Assembly: GCF_937616625.2 (NCBI RefSeq)
Contig: NC_065571.1
Coordinates: 808,501 to 872,500 of the forward strand
DNA from: Mercurialis annua
Taxonomy: Eukaryota > Streptophyta > Magnoliopsida > Malpighiales > Euphorbiaceae
Reading direction: 5' to 3'
DNA: 64,000 nucleotides
Position 1 is the first letter of the stretch; each line of letters opens with the position of its first letter. Both the position numbers and the translations under genes were made by a program. The notes below the pieces were generated by a model. That model did no database searches, was not told the origin of the DNA, and saw only the letters and a program-made list of their open reading frames with translations. Positions 39,231-51,200 of this stretch are shown here, piece by piece.

Positions 39231-42200
39231 TTAAATGGATATACTAACCTCTCCTGGCAGATCAACAGGAAACAAATTTATGGCTCCAGGATTAAAGCTG
39301 AATCCACTGAAAAACAAGCAATCAAAGACATTAGTGATGTATGAGAAAGTGAAAAAGCAGAGTCGATCAAATGTTTCGACTCATGCTAGCACCCCAAGCA
39401 TACATGCAAACTTTTTCTCCCCTTTCCCTTTTTTTCTAATTTTTTTTGGCCGAAGGAGAGGGTTGAAGAAGAGGGTAAATGCAGACGGAAGATACAAAAG
39501 TATACCAGTAGGTCAAAGCCAGCCGCCAAACATAAGGGGCAAAGAACTCCTCAGGATGACTCTCTTGTTCGTATGAGAAATGTAACTGAGTAAACATCTG
39601 TTGCAAAAAAGATCATCCATCATAAAAATGGCAAAAGAGACTCTTAAGCTAATACATCCAGAGTTCAGCAAGCTTCCTAATTTCAAAATTATCTCTTCTT
39701 ACCTTCATCCCTTCACCTCGCCATGATCGGCAATTGATTATAATGAGTTGGAGAACTTTCTCTACTGACCATTCGCCATCTTGTGTTTGAGCATCCATGC
39801 GACTATTGAAAAAATCCAAAACCTGTCGAGGTCACAAGTGTTATATATAATTCGAAATGCATTCAAAAGATGACAAGGTAAAGTAAAGTTTAGGTACTGA
39901 AAAAGTGGCAAATCAGGAGCATGGAATATCATCAAAATCATAAGAAAATAAGATGGTAAATTTTGCTCAAAAGATACCATGTATATATTTTCAATTAGTT
40001 CACTGAAGCGTGGATGATTCTTAAATGGCTGGAAAACCTCTTGCCTGTGCATTATGGCATATACAACCTGCCACAAACCATGAAAAGGTAATGTCATAAC
40101 ATAAGACTCATAACCGCAATAATACTGATAGTTGGAGATATCATGTGTTATACTGAGTCTATGTATGAAATGGAATACCTCAGGATTGCGTGGCAAGGCA
40201 TACGTTAAAATTGCATTCAATATTTCAAGGACGATTCTCAGGAAGTCTGTGTAGATATGCAATTCAGCAGACTGCAAAAAAGCACAAACTAGTTAAAGCT
40301 TATAGGAAAGACCATGAGGCTACGTCCAACTAGTAACATATATTTACTGTGTTAATGCAACATCAAATACTGAAATAATTACCAAATCTTCAGCAAGGCT
40401 GCCTTGTTCAGCAGATCCGTTCTTCCCTATCTTATCATCTATACGGTCGGCAAGTTTGTTGTACCTAATAATATAGTGAAATAATGCAAAAATATCAGAA
40501 TAAGAAAACAGCAACAAAATGAAGAAACAATTAAGATAATATGCTAAAATAGATGAAAGGGAGCTAAACAGTAGGCCATACTTGCGGGATAGCATATAGA
40601 AGAGGCTAACGAGTCTTTGTGATGCATATGCACTCAGACGGTGGACATGAGGGGCCATGTTTGCTAAAGTAGCTAGACAAGTTGTATGAAGATAAAGATC
40701 CTGTCACAGACAAAAATTAAAAGGGATTTAAGAAAAAAAATAGAGTTACAAAGCTATCCGCCATTGCTGTCAAACTATGTTAACTTCAAGAAGGATAACC
40801 ATAAGAATTTTGGAACTAAGACAAATAATCCCAGACATACCCTCAGCTTTGATAGGTTATACTTCACAGTCCTTATAAGAATTATGACCATTAGGGAACC
40901 AAGAGATGTCTGGTGAAGAAGGTGGTCTTGATACCATGGAACACTAGGCAGTATCTGTAGGAATTGGTGAGAGAACATTAGGAAATAATATGATCCATAA
41001 AAATAAGGTACAAACACCAGCCAGCAGAGTCGATCCTTACCATCTTGTGACTGCTTGCATTAAAAGAAGAATCTTGACTAAGTATAAGAAGTATAATCAA
41101 CAAGATGTATATGTGATTTGATGTCCTCTTTGAAGCATTGTATAATGTCTCCAGAATAGGCATCAGCTGAAGGTTTCAGATCGAATAAATAGATGACTTT
41201 TGGAGTGCATATCAGCAATGCAATTGAGAAACTAAAATCATACCGACTCATAAAATGAATAAATCAAAGCAAATTGTTGATCCCCAGAACTAGTAAATGT
41301 TAAAATGGAATACGAAAAATATCAATTCCATAATTATCCAGTATGTGCAATTGAAAGTTTTACAAAAAAATCAGAGGAAAAACAAAACATAGAGAAAAAT
41401 GTCAAGCAAATTGATCATACCAAGGTATCCAAGTCAGTACGCACTAACACGTACTCCAAGAAGTATGAATTTCCATGTACCAGCGTGTACAGCAATAAGG
41501 CTGCAGTTTCGTCACCCAAACACCTGCAGAGGACAAATCTTAGTAATCTGAGATACAGACTGATGAAGTTCATTGGACACATATAAAGCGCAGTTAATTC
41601 TGTAAAATCATTAACAAAGTTTCTTCAAATTCTTGATTAACAAAAAATATTTTTGATTTTGGTACAGCAAAAGCTTCCATGTCAACAAGGCAAGCAACAA
41701 GGCATCAGCGAAAGATATCAGTTTAGTTGTTAGGAAACCAGAGAGAAAAAAATTAAAATGCTGTAAATCAACATATATATATATATATATATGTATGTAT
41801 TATATCTCAGTCGGCTGACGAAAATATTGTAGACTTTTCTGTTATGACTTCAAATAGAAATGTATCACATAACAGTCATGGAAGCTAAGTGCTAACTCTC
41901 TCTCTCTCTCTCTCTCAGACTCTCTCCCCCTCTCTCTATGGGGCTGCTAAGTGCTGGTTAAACTTCTATTTCTTTCGCTCTGATGGTGATTGCAGAGTAC
42001 AGAGCAACATCTAATTTAACATATAATCTATGAAGACAGAAAAGCGTGTATATATGCATGCTATAGCCTGAAGCATAACAAAATAATTTTACAAATGAGA
42101 ATTAAAAAGAAACTTACATGCCAAGAGTATCAAATAAAGATGCAAATGGTATTCTCGCATGTGATCTGGTAGGTGTATTCCCTTCAATATCTACACGATC

Positions 42201-44217
42201 AACTGTAAAGAGGGTATTTTACCAAGACAGAACAGAATTACAAGCTAACAAATGGCAGAGGAGGAAGAAAGAGAGTCTCACACTCAATATCCCTGACATT
42301 TTCTAAAGCTTTGCAGAAAGGATTGTCCGAGAAATGCATATTTACTTGGGAAAGAGAATCTGATGTAGCACTGTCATCACTTCTGTCTTTAATGGGTTCA
42401 TCGCCCACAGCACATTTATGATAATTAAGTATAAGCAACACATGAAGACTGGAGTCTGCCAGCAAATTTCTCATGCCTTCACCATTTGAACTAACCAAAT
42501 AGTTGAACGGCAGTAAGACAAAAGTAGCTGCAAGACAAACATAAACTAAAGCTAGTAAAGCATCAATGTCAAAGACACTAACAAGGTTGCTCAATTTTAA
42601 AAATGTAACAGCTAAAAATTAACATACAAACAAAGATAAAAGCCCAAGAGAATTAGATAGATAAATAAAACCCAACCCAACAATGTTTGCCAAACATTCA
42701 TAAACTCATAGCTGGATAAAAACAACCTGGCTCCAAAATATCTTTCAGGAAAAAATATCAAATGAAATTCATTACAAACAAATAAGCATTTGAAACTTAC
42801 AAGTTCAAAGTAATATAACAAACTAGTCCAAGCCTCAGAATCACATATGTAAACTGACTAGTTAGTATCTAAATTAAATCAAGAACAAAATATAGACGGT
42901 TAAGCATACCAGCTACAGAGCCAACCCTTTGCAGGACCCCAGGCTGCCTCCCATCGGAAAATATAGAATAAGATGCACTTTTTAATGGTATGTGAGGTCG
43001 CGTTATATAATTGAGTAGAAGTCTCTGAACAGCCAAATTAACCAAAGAACTATCCTGCAAATTGTATAAGATACAGAATGAAAAAAAACAAACACTGAAC
43101 ACATCACTGAAATTAACAAGATCAAAGTTTTATCTAGTGACCTGAGCCATTGCTGCATCAATGAAAGGATTCATATCTGCTGTTCCAGGTGATGAACCAT
43201 AGAGAAGTTGAGTCGACATAGCAACAAGCATGAAGTTAAGCAGCTCCTGATGCAGTAGGTATGTATTTGCACTTGTGACAAAAATAACTCAAATTTAGGC
43301 CACTAAATGACTTGTAGAAAACCTTAGCAGAAGAAATAATAAAATAGCAAAAAGTTTATGATATACCTTACATCGACGGAGCCAATAAAGCTAAGCACAC
43401 TGTGCATAACAAGATCCGGAATGCTTTGCTCTACACACACAAATAGAACTAAATTCAAGCTTTAGACCTGTAGGCATTGTTTATGATAAATTATATGCAA
43501 TATCATGCCAATTTCCATTTCTTCATACAATAACTACTTTTTAAGTTGATTAAAAAGAATTCGATAACCGGAATTCTTGCATCTTTAAACTCTTTAATCA
43601 ATGTGACAATATTAACAATCACGTGAATGCATAAGATAGCGAACAAATTATACCGATATAATGAGAAAATGAATTATTATTACCTCTAACGAAACCGTGT
43701 GTTACTTGTTCAGTTTCATCCAACGTTAGATATAAGTCCTCTTCAATCGTAGTTTGAGCATTATTTTCAATTAAATACTTCAAAAAAACAGAGGAAATAT
43801 ACACCGCATTAACCGCCTTCATATAAACAATTGAAGATGACAATTCTGCACCATTTCTCGGAATCGCTTCTCGCACACATTTCCCTAAGTGGATCAAAAT
43901 CTTCGCCAAATGCCTCGTACAATAGTTATTTTGGGCTGACACATAACATAATCAAACAATTTAAGTAAAACACAAACGAATTCAATTAATTAATACTACT
44001 AATTAAGCTGATTAGTAAATGACTCACCGAAGAGCTGACAAGCTTCTTGAACACGATTGTTAGGCCAGTGTAGATTGAGCGGAAGTTCCAGAAGTTTCTG
44101 CCAGAAATCCGAACCGACAGGGAATGATTTCTCGCCGACAAACGAACTGATTAGATACTCCGCCGAATCCTGCGGTTGTGCACCGCTGCTGCTCGGCGTT
44201 GAAGGTGCTGCTCCCAT
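39231..44217 (-). CDS. Dymeclin
   Basis: Peripheral Golgi protein conserved across eukaryotes and linked to Golgi organisation and vesicle traffic. Seventeen exons join without a frame break: 44217-44028, 43935-43684, 43430-43367, 43271-43142, 43054-42910, 42527-42282, 42202-42118, 41523-41421, 41166-41041, 40954-40841, 40700-40582, 40464-40383, 40271-40179, 40067-39978, 39822-39703, 39597-39506 and 39306-39231. The 2127 nt encode 708 residues, about the plant family size. The N-terminus [10 protein letters not shown] fits N-myristoylation, as known for dymeclin. Typical stretches: [16 protein letters not shown] N-region, [40 protein letters not shown] and [11 protein letters not shown] near the C-terminus. 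From memory Arabidopsis dymeclin is At1g04200, neighbour of the LRR kinase at the left edge here. Confidence 0.95.
41895..41917. repeat. (CT)n microsatellite in a dymeclin intron
   Basis: A pure CT run of about 22 bases followed by a CT-rich tail to about 41938, in the intron between exons 7 and 8. A short (TA)n lies nearby at about 41772-41790. Confidence 0.9.
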
Positions 44218-45652
44218 TGAACGGACGAATTGTTAGAATGGAATTCGAAACGCTCTGACTCGGTGGTGGTCAGTGACCGAGTCAAACTGAGATCTTAACA
44301 GTTGGCATTATGGAGATAAGTGTAATTAAAGCTTTGTTTGATTTGGATCTGTTTGGATGAAAAGAAAATGGAGGGATTGGAAATGGGAAATTGGAGAAAT
44401 TAAGTCGTGGAGTTTGTGCAGGAATGGAGGAGAAGAGGGAGCTTGGAAACTAAGGTTTTGAAAGGGATTAATCACCCGAACGAGAATGGGACTGAGTAAT
44501 TAATGATGATGTTGCGTCATTCCATTTCTATAATTTCCAAAATGTCCTTCTCATCTTATTTAACTCTTTTTTTTTTATTTTGGGTTATTTCTATCATATA
44601 CCACAACCTTTTAAATTTTGTTTGGGAGAAAACACAGTAAAATAAAGTACAGATTTTTTAAAAAAAAAGAAAAAAGAGACGGTAAAAGAAAGTTATGGTT
44701 GTGTTTAACCTTTCCATGTTCGGCAAAATAATAAAATAAAATAAGGGTTTATAGAAAAATTCAGTTAAAAATATTTTAACACTTTTAAAAGAAATTTCTC
44801 AAAGGGGTTGAAATTTTTCAACCTCAGTCAACATTTACTAACCCTCCTCATCCCTCAATCCAAATATAGTTTAGCGTTTTTTTTTTTCAATTTAAGCATA
44901 TACTACCATTTGTCTCGGATATTAGCATAACTTTTCAAATGTTTTTATTTATTAGCCTATGTCCCGTTTACGGCCGTTGAAATCTAGCGTGGCTCGCCGA
45001 ATTGCCTCGTCAGCGGCAGCCTGGCCTTCTTTATACAAAGTCGTTTTGGATTATTCCTACCATATAGCACAGACTACAATTTTATCTCAAATAATAGCAC
45101 AATTTCAAATATTTTAAAATTTTAGTCTAAAATGCGTTTCCGGATATTGGAATTCAATGTGCACATTTAAAAAATAAATGCACATTTATCATACAAAAAC
45201 ATATATAGGGTTGTGAATTTATCTATCTATCTATAACTATCTTATATGTGGGAAGGGGGGGACAGATAAAATTACGATATTAGTCTTCAATAATTAAAAA
45301 AATTACATAGTTAAATACAAGTCTAATTCTAATAAGAAAAACAAACTCTTAACATTTAGATTGTTTAATAAATAACTAACTAAAATTTAATAGAAGTTTA
45401 ATTGTAATAGGAGATTATAATTTGAATGAGAGTTTCACGTGAATAAGGAATAAAAGTTCAATCGTAATTAGAATTTAAGAAGAAAAATTATAGAGATTAA
45501 ACGGCATTTAGATTCTTTTTAATGAAGTATATATTAAGTTCATGATTAGGTTAGATAAATAGTGGGCATGTTTATACAATTTCGGATTAATAATGGTGTA
45601 CTGTAGATTAAAGTTAAACTGTCAGTTTTTGTTTAGTACTACATTATATTTT

Positions 45653-46796
45653 GAGTGAAGGTTCAAAAACCCCCCTGAACTTGGCACGAAGTATCAAATA
45701 AGCCCAACCTCACAAAACCGGATCAAACCACCCCACAACTTGTCAAAACCGGATCGGTTTCACCCTTTTGACCAAAAAAGAGAGTGGAATAAGCTACTTT
45801 TAAAAATTAACCCTAATTAATCTTAATTAAAACACTAATTGATTTATTTAATTTAAAATTTAAGTAATATATAATTGGGGGTTTTTTCTACCTTTTTTCT
45901 AATCACTCTCACTAAAATTAACCCTAATTACTAAACTGAAAATACTAAACCGGCCGCCGACCACCTCCGGAATCAATTCCGGCCACCCCTCCCCGACCCA
46001 CCTCCGGAATAATCAAATGAAGAACAGATCCACCTGGGATCTGTTCTTCATTTTGTTCTTCAAATGAAGAACAGATCCCAGGTGTGGGATCTGTTCTTCA
46101 TTTGAAGAACAGATCCCAAATGGGATCTGTCGTTCACGAAGAAGGACAGATCCCAGGTGGGATCTGTTCTTCAAAAACGAAGAACAGATCCCACGCTGGG
46201 ATCTGTCCTTCAACGAAGAACAGATCCCAGACGGGATCTGTTCTCCGTTTTTGAAGAACAGATCCCGTCTGGGATCTGTTTTCAGTTGAAGAACAAATCC
46301 CGTCTGGGATCTGTTCTTCAACTGAAAACAGATCCCAGACGGGATCTGGAGCGGAGACGCCGGGGAAGTAGCGGCAGAGACGCCCGGGGAGTAGCGGCGA
46401 CGGTGGAGAGCGGCGGCGGTGGGTACGTTCGGCGGCGGTGGGTATGTGGCCGGAGAAGAAGATGATAGTTGGAAAAAAGCATAAAAAGATCCCTTTGATT
46501 TTATTTTGAAATCAATTTGATTTTTAAAGTATTAAAATGTAATAAGTTATAAAAATATATTAAATGTTAATTTTGTGAATGATTTAAATATTAAGGACTA
46601 TTTTAATCTTTTAACCCTCTAAAACCACTTAAAGTAATGTAAAACCGGAGAGTGTGTTCACTCTCTAGGGTGAGAGTGGGGAAGGGGGTATTTGATACGT
46701 TTTTGCATAGTTCTGGGGTGGTTTGATCCACTTTTGCGAGGTTGGGCTTATTTGATACTTCGTGCCAAGTTCAGGGGGGTTTTTGAACCTTCACTC
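45653..46796. mobile_element. Mutator-like element carrying a palindrome array
   Basis: This 1144-bp element has long inverted ends (GAGTGAAGGTTCAAAAACCC on the left, mirrored on the right) and exact 10-bp ATTATATTTT duplications at 45643-45652 and 46797-46806. The arms contain mirrored text (TTGGCACGAAGTATCAAATA). The centre is GC-rich and holds the palindrome array, followed by a CGG-rich stretch (about 46350-46440). No transposase. Frames through the array are a by-product of the repeats. Confidence 0.88.
46019..46350. repeat. Array of back-to-back GAAGAACAGATCCCA palindromes
   Basis: GAAGAACAGATCCCA and its reverse complement TGGGATCTGTTCTTC alternate about eight times with only 2-6 bases between half-sites. 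Linkers between palindromes such as AAAAACGAAG also change. Neighbouring units vary by small substitutions (GTCGTTC, GTCCTTC, GTTTTCAG). The whole array could fold into consecutive hairpins. Confidence 0.95.
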
Positions 46797-47332
46797 ATTA
46801 TATTTTAGACAAATGTTCATTTATCCATATATATCAACTACAGTATATTAATAATATAATATGGTACCTTTTAAACTGTAAGTCTGTAAGATGCTAATCT
46901 AAAGCGAGAGTTACAATTCATCATTAATCAAACCTATGTGCTGTAATTTGAATTTCAATAAAAAATAATTTATTCAAAATTGAACTATTATTATTATTTA
47001 ATAAATTAATCAACATTCGAATATATTTAATGATTTAAATAATATTTAATATATATACATATAACGGGTCAAATAAATTTCACTATGTACTATAATTTAA
47101 ATAAAAATAATATATAATAATTTAATAAAATCTAAATTATTATTATTTAATTAATAGTTAATATATAAAACGGGTCATATTAAAATCACTCGACGATTAC
47201 AATTTTAATTTGAATAAAAAAATTACATTAATTCATTGTAGATTAAACTATTAAATAATTTAATTAATATTTAATACACACAACGGGTCATGTAAATGTC
47301 GCTCACGTGCGTAGCACGTGGCGAAACGCTAG

Positions 47333-47883
47333 TACTATATATAAAAGCACAGAGGGGGGGGGGACAGACAAATTTACTGAATAATCCTTTTTAGTTTACT
47401 ACTAAATAAAGAATTTATAGTTATTAACTAATTAGTTATTTAATTAATCACTATTGTAATTAAAGTCCTAATTAGAATATGTAGCTAAATTATCTCCAAT
47501 TTAGTTTATAGTATGTAAAAAATAACTAAATTTTCTCCAAATTAGTAGGAATACCTATATTTTAGTTTGATTAAATTACAAAATTAAAATACTGTATTTG
47601 GTCAATATAATATTATTTAAATTTCTATCTTATTATTTTTAAAGATATTATTAATAAAATTAAGTTAATTATTAAATAAGGTTATTATAAAATCAAAAGA
47701 AGAATAAATTCAATATGAAAAAATATTTAATAACCGAATATATTATATTTACTTTACAAAAATTCTTAATTAATTTAATATTAATTATAAATAAAAAATT
47801 GATATAATTATAATAAATTTACTAATATGTTCATTGACGAGTTACATTACGAGCCCCGTGCATAACACGTAATGCGAAACTAG
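47333..47883 (+). mobile_element. Helitron-like element 2, abutting element 1
   Basis: It starts directly after the CTAG end of element 1 with TACTATATATAAAAGCACAG, a start typical of plant non-autonomous Helitrons. It ends at 47883 with a small hairpin (CGTG-CATAA-CACG), then TAATGCGAAACTAG, followed by T. AT-rich, no coding capacity. No internal inverted ends or target duplication, as expected for Helitrons. Confidence 0.6.
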
Positions 47884-48043
47884 TATTATAAAAATTTGCT
47901 AAGTATTCTGAACAAGCATATGCTTCAGAGGTACATCATTTTTATTATAAAAATTATCGAGTACTAGATTAATTTAGTTATTTTATTTATTTTGATGATT
48001 TTTTGTTTTTAAATTTAGGATTTTAATGTGGATCCATACTTCT

Positions 48044-49188
48044 GATTCCGACATATTTTTCTAAAATTTTGTTGGATGTTTTGATTGAAAGATTCTATAC
48101 TTCTAATTTTTACGGTATTAATGTTAAAGTTGTGAGTTTCTGACCGTGGTGTTAGAGTTTATAAATCTATGATTATGATTCTAGGGTTGTGAACTTATGG
48201 TCGTGATGTTAGGGTTAGCTGTGATTCTAATGGCCGAAAATAGATTTTAGGCTAAAATTTAAAAATATTTGAAAGGTTGTGCTAATATTTGAGACAAACT
48301 GATAGTTCGTGCTATTTGGTAGGAATAATCTAAAACGATGTCACATGGAGAAGGCCATGCCGGCGCTGACGAGGCACTCCGGCAAGCCACGTTGGATTCT
48401 AATGGCCGGAAACGGGATGTAGGCTAAAATTTAAAAACAACTGAAAGATATTTTAATATTTGAGTCAAATGGTAGTATGTGCTTAAATTGCAAAAAACGC
48501 TAAAAATTGTGCTATTTGATAGAAATAACCCTTTTTTATGAACTATTTTTTTTTATCATAAATTAAATTTTATTAAATAAAGTGAAAATATTTATAATAT
48601 AAAATAATAATGAGTCGATTCCGACATATTGTTCTAAAATTTTGTTGGATGTTTTGATTGAAAGATTCTATACTTCTAATTTTACGGTATTAATGTTAAA
48701 GTTGTGAGTTTCTCACCGTGGTGTTAGAGTTTATAAATTTATGGTTATGATTCTAGGGTTGTGAACTTATGGTCGTGATGTTAGGGTTAGCTGTGATTCT
48801 AATGGCCGAAAATAGATTTTAGGCTAAAATTTAAAAATATTTGAAAGGTTGTGCTAATATTTGAGACAAACTGATAGTTCGTGCTATTTGGTAGGAATAA
48901 TCTAAAAACGATGTCACATGGAGAAGGCCATGCTGGCGCTGACGAGGCACTCCGGCAAGCCACGTTGGATTCTAATGGCCGGAAACGGGATGTAGGCTAA
49001 AATTTAAAAACAATTGAAAGATATTTTAATATTTGAGTCAAATGGTAGTATGTGCTTAAATTGCAAAAAACGCTAAAAATTGTGCTATTTGATAGAAATA
49101 ACCCTTTTTTATGAACTATTTTTTTTATCATAAATTAAATTTTATTAAATAAAGTGAAAATATTTATAATATAAAATAATAATGAGTC
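48044..49188 (+). repeat. Direct tandem duplication of a 573-bp unit
   Basis: Copy 1 is 48044-48616 and copy 2 is 48617-49188. Both run from GATTCCGACATATT to AATAATAATGAGTC and differ by only a handful of bases (for example CATATTTTT against CATATTGTT). The unit includes the right arm of the large inverted-repeat element, so that end exists twice. Confidence 0.93.
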
Positions 49189-49756
49189 GTACTAAAATCA
49201 AATAATAATACTAAAACACAGTCATCCGATAAGACTATCTCTTTTATAGACATATGAATTTGCCCAAGTGGTAATTTTGTCACTAAAGGCTATATTTGTC
49301 ACTTTTATTATTTTCAGTTTTAAATTTTAAAAACAAAAAAACAAAAATATAGGACAAATACTTCATTTCTATTCATCCAAAAGGTATGAAGAAAATCTTA
49401 AAATTTATAAAAGAGTATAAAGCTTTTTTTTTATATATATAAAATATTTTAAGAACGGTGCAATTTATTATTGATGTGTTTATTTTGTTACTAACTATTT
49501 AAAAAGAGAAAAATAATAATATAAATGTATGGAAAATAAATAAAAATTATTACTGCTGTGAAGGTCGATAGTGACTGTTGGTGAGGTTGGAGCTGAAAGA
49601 ACTAGTACAACAAAGATTGGCGGTGAAAAAACGAATGTTTATATGGACGACGTATTATCGCAAGAACTTTATCTTCATCATCGTTATAATTTTTTTTAAC
49701 AAAAAATTCATTAACCTAGATATAATTCTTGAAAACTGAAAGTCGATAAACTCAAA
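49189..49756. other. Gene-free stretch
   Basis: AT-rich sequence without a recognised gene or element. Confidence 0.3.
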
Positions 49757-49985
49757 GTCGCATGTGAGTTGGTAAGGCGCTCGTCTAATTTAAGTGAGGT
49801 CGCGGGTTCGAACCATATGTACTCCTGAATGCAGCCATTTAAAATTTGGGGTTAGAGTTTGCTTTCCGAAAGGAACCTACACTACTCGAGTGAGATTAAT
49901 CTGAATGTGAAAGGTTTAAAGGTGTCGTCCCATAGTTGGGACCCGTTCATGAAACCTCATGGACCATGTACCAAAAAAATGTTGA
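49757..49985 (+). mobile_element. tRNA-derived SINE
   Basis: A-box-like TGAGTTGGTAAGGCG (about 49764-49778) and a perfect B box GGTTCGAACC (49805-49814) at tRNA-like spacing, a non-tRNA body, and an end ACCATGTACCAAAAAAA. The internal Pol III promoter and A-tail identify a SINE. Target duplication not found. Confidence 0.75.
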
Positions 49986-50029
49986 TAGGAGAAATTTGAT
50001 TAGTCTTTTCAATAACAATCGATAGTACT

Positions 50030-50260
50030 AGGGAAAAAGGTCATTCATGCTCCTATGATTTAGAGTCAGGATCAAATTAGCCCTTAATGTCCAGAAAGGT
50101 TCAATTGTGCCTCCAACGCTTGAAATTTTGAATAAGCAGGCCCCTCAGTTTGACTCAGTCTTTAACTCCATTATTTTAATCTTACGTGGCTATTTTTTTA
50201 CTGTTGCCATTAATGACATGACTTTTCCTTAACTGAAAAGAGTCATCCATGTCCCTATGG
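50030..50260. repeat. MITE-like remnant
   Basis: AAAGGTCATTCATGCTCCTATG on the left is loosely mirrored by AAGAGTCATCCATGTCCCTATG as a direct echo on the right. It resembles the decayed inverted-repeat elements elsewhere here. Low confidence. Confidence 0.3.
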
Positions 50261-50407
50261 CTTAGATCCGTCTATGTCAGAGATTATCTTGGATTCGGAA
50301 CAAAGAGAAGAATGGAAAAGCGACCTTTCATACCCTTCAATACATCGAGAACTGAAATATTGATATAGATAGAGAAAAACAATAAGTCGATCAGGCACCC
50401 ACCGTCA

Positions 50408-50557
50408 ATGGCGAAAGAAGGCAGTAAAGTCTACTACTGTAATTTTCATGCTCAACACGGGCATCATACCAAGGAATGTGGAATCCTCAAAAGAGATATT
50501 GGCAAAATGATTAATTCAGGAAGGCTTAAGAATTTTGCGGCATCTCCACCACCTTAG
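50408..50557 (+). pseudogene. Gypsy-type gag zinc-knuckle remnant
   Basis: Open for 49 codons from ATG to TAG, with KVYYCNFHAQHGHHTKEC. The C-X2-H-X4-H-X4-C layout and the following GILKRDIGKMI are typical of the end of gag in plant Ty3/gypsy elements. No protease, reverse transcriptase or integrase follows. Confidence 0.65.
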
Positions 50558-50739
50558 CAAAACAAAAAAAACTACCAATACATGAATGAACAACTGTTTA
50601 AATCAAGATATCTAATCCCCGTCCAAGAGACAACATGTGTATCTTCCATTTCTGAATAAAGTTCAGATGAACTGGATAATAAAGAATAAGATTCCCACAA
50701 ATGGCGCAAGTGACAAATCACTAAAAACAAGGGGGTGAT

Positions 50740-51200
50740 TTGCTAGAACTCCGGAACCTGAGAACAAAGAACACAGTAACGTCGGAATGAACTTTTTGGG
50801 AGCTCACTCCAACGCTCAAATAAGTATTTAGTGAAGAAGAAGAGTTAAATAAGAATAGAAAGATGAGAGATAAAAAAAAGAGCCACTTACGGTTTAAGGA
50901 TAAAGTAATTTATATAGTTTACTCTTCTTCTTCACTCGTGCTTCCTGTGTTGAGTGTCCCCCTATGCTATAAGCTGACCTGGCCTGTTTTGTTATTTTGG
51001 TATTCAGAGCGCGAATGGCGCAGTGTGTGTTCTCTTATCTGAAAATCTTCAGCGGTCTCCTTGACTATTATGGCCTTCCTTTTTCTTTTACAAGTAATCT
51101 CCTTTATGTCTAATTTTGACTGCTTCTTTGATGATACAAGTTTAGGATTAGACATAAGGCAATCCAGGGAAAGACTTGTTTAGTCGGGGATTGAAATTTT
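50740..51200. repeat. LTR-like remnant
   Basis: The text AACTCCGGAACCTGAGAAC ... GGGAGCTCACTCCAACGCTC followed by a purine-rich stretch and a pyrimidine-rich turn is typical of gypsy LTR regions in plants. It lies just after the gag remnant. Ends not defined. Confidence 0.4.

Larger units (their letters stand above)
45218..47332 (+). mobile_element. Helitron-like element 1, with three GGGTCA repeats near its 3' end
   Basis: The 3' end has the Helitron layout: hairpin CACGTGCGTAGCACGTG (47304-47320), then GCGAAACGCTAG, with the next base T. Upstream the word ACGGGTCA recurs at about 110-bp spacing (about 47064, 47170, 47284). The 5' end is placed by similarity of ggaaggggggggacagata to the start of the next element and is approximate. 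No Rep/helicase is seen. A Mutator-like element is inserted in it. Confidence 0.55.
44581..48535. mobile_element. Large inverted-repeat element containing nested Helitron-like DNA
   Basis: Left end GGGTTATTTCTATCA (44582) and right end TGATAGAAATAACCC (48531) are inverted. Inward, long arms pair: AAGCATATACTACCATTTG (about 44895) with its mirror (about 48470), GCCTCGTCAGCG (about 45004) with CGCTGACGAGGC (about 48362), and GGATTATTCCTACCA with TGGTAGGAATAATC. The 4-kb span is mostly later insertions. Target duplication was not found. Confidence 0.6.

Noticed and set aside
46019..46350. CRISPR-like repeat array
   Set aside because: Units are palindromic and back to back with no spacers of constant length, the sequence is plant nuclear DNA, and it lies inside a transposon.
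46013..46465. Overlapping open frames of about 100 codons on both strands
   Set aside because: They exist only because the palindrome unit lacks stops in several frames. The predicted proteins are repeats of the array with no independent evidence.
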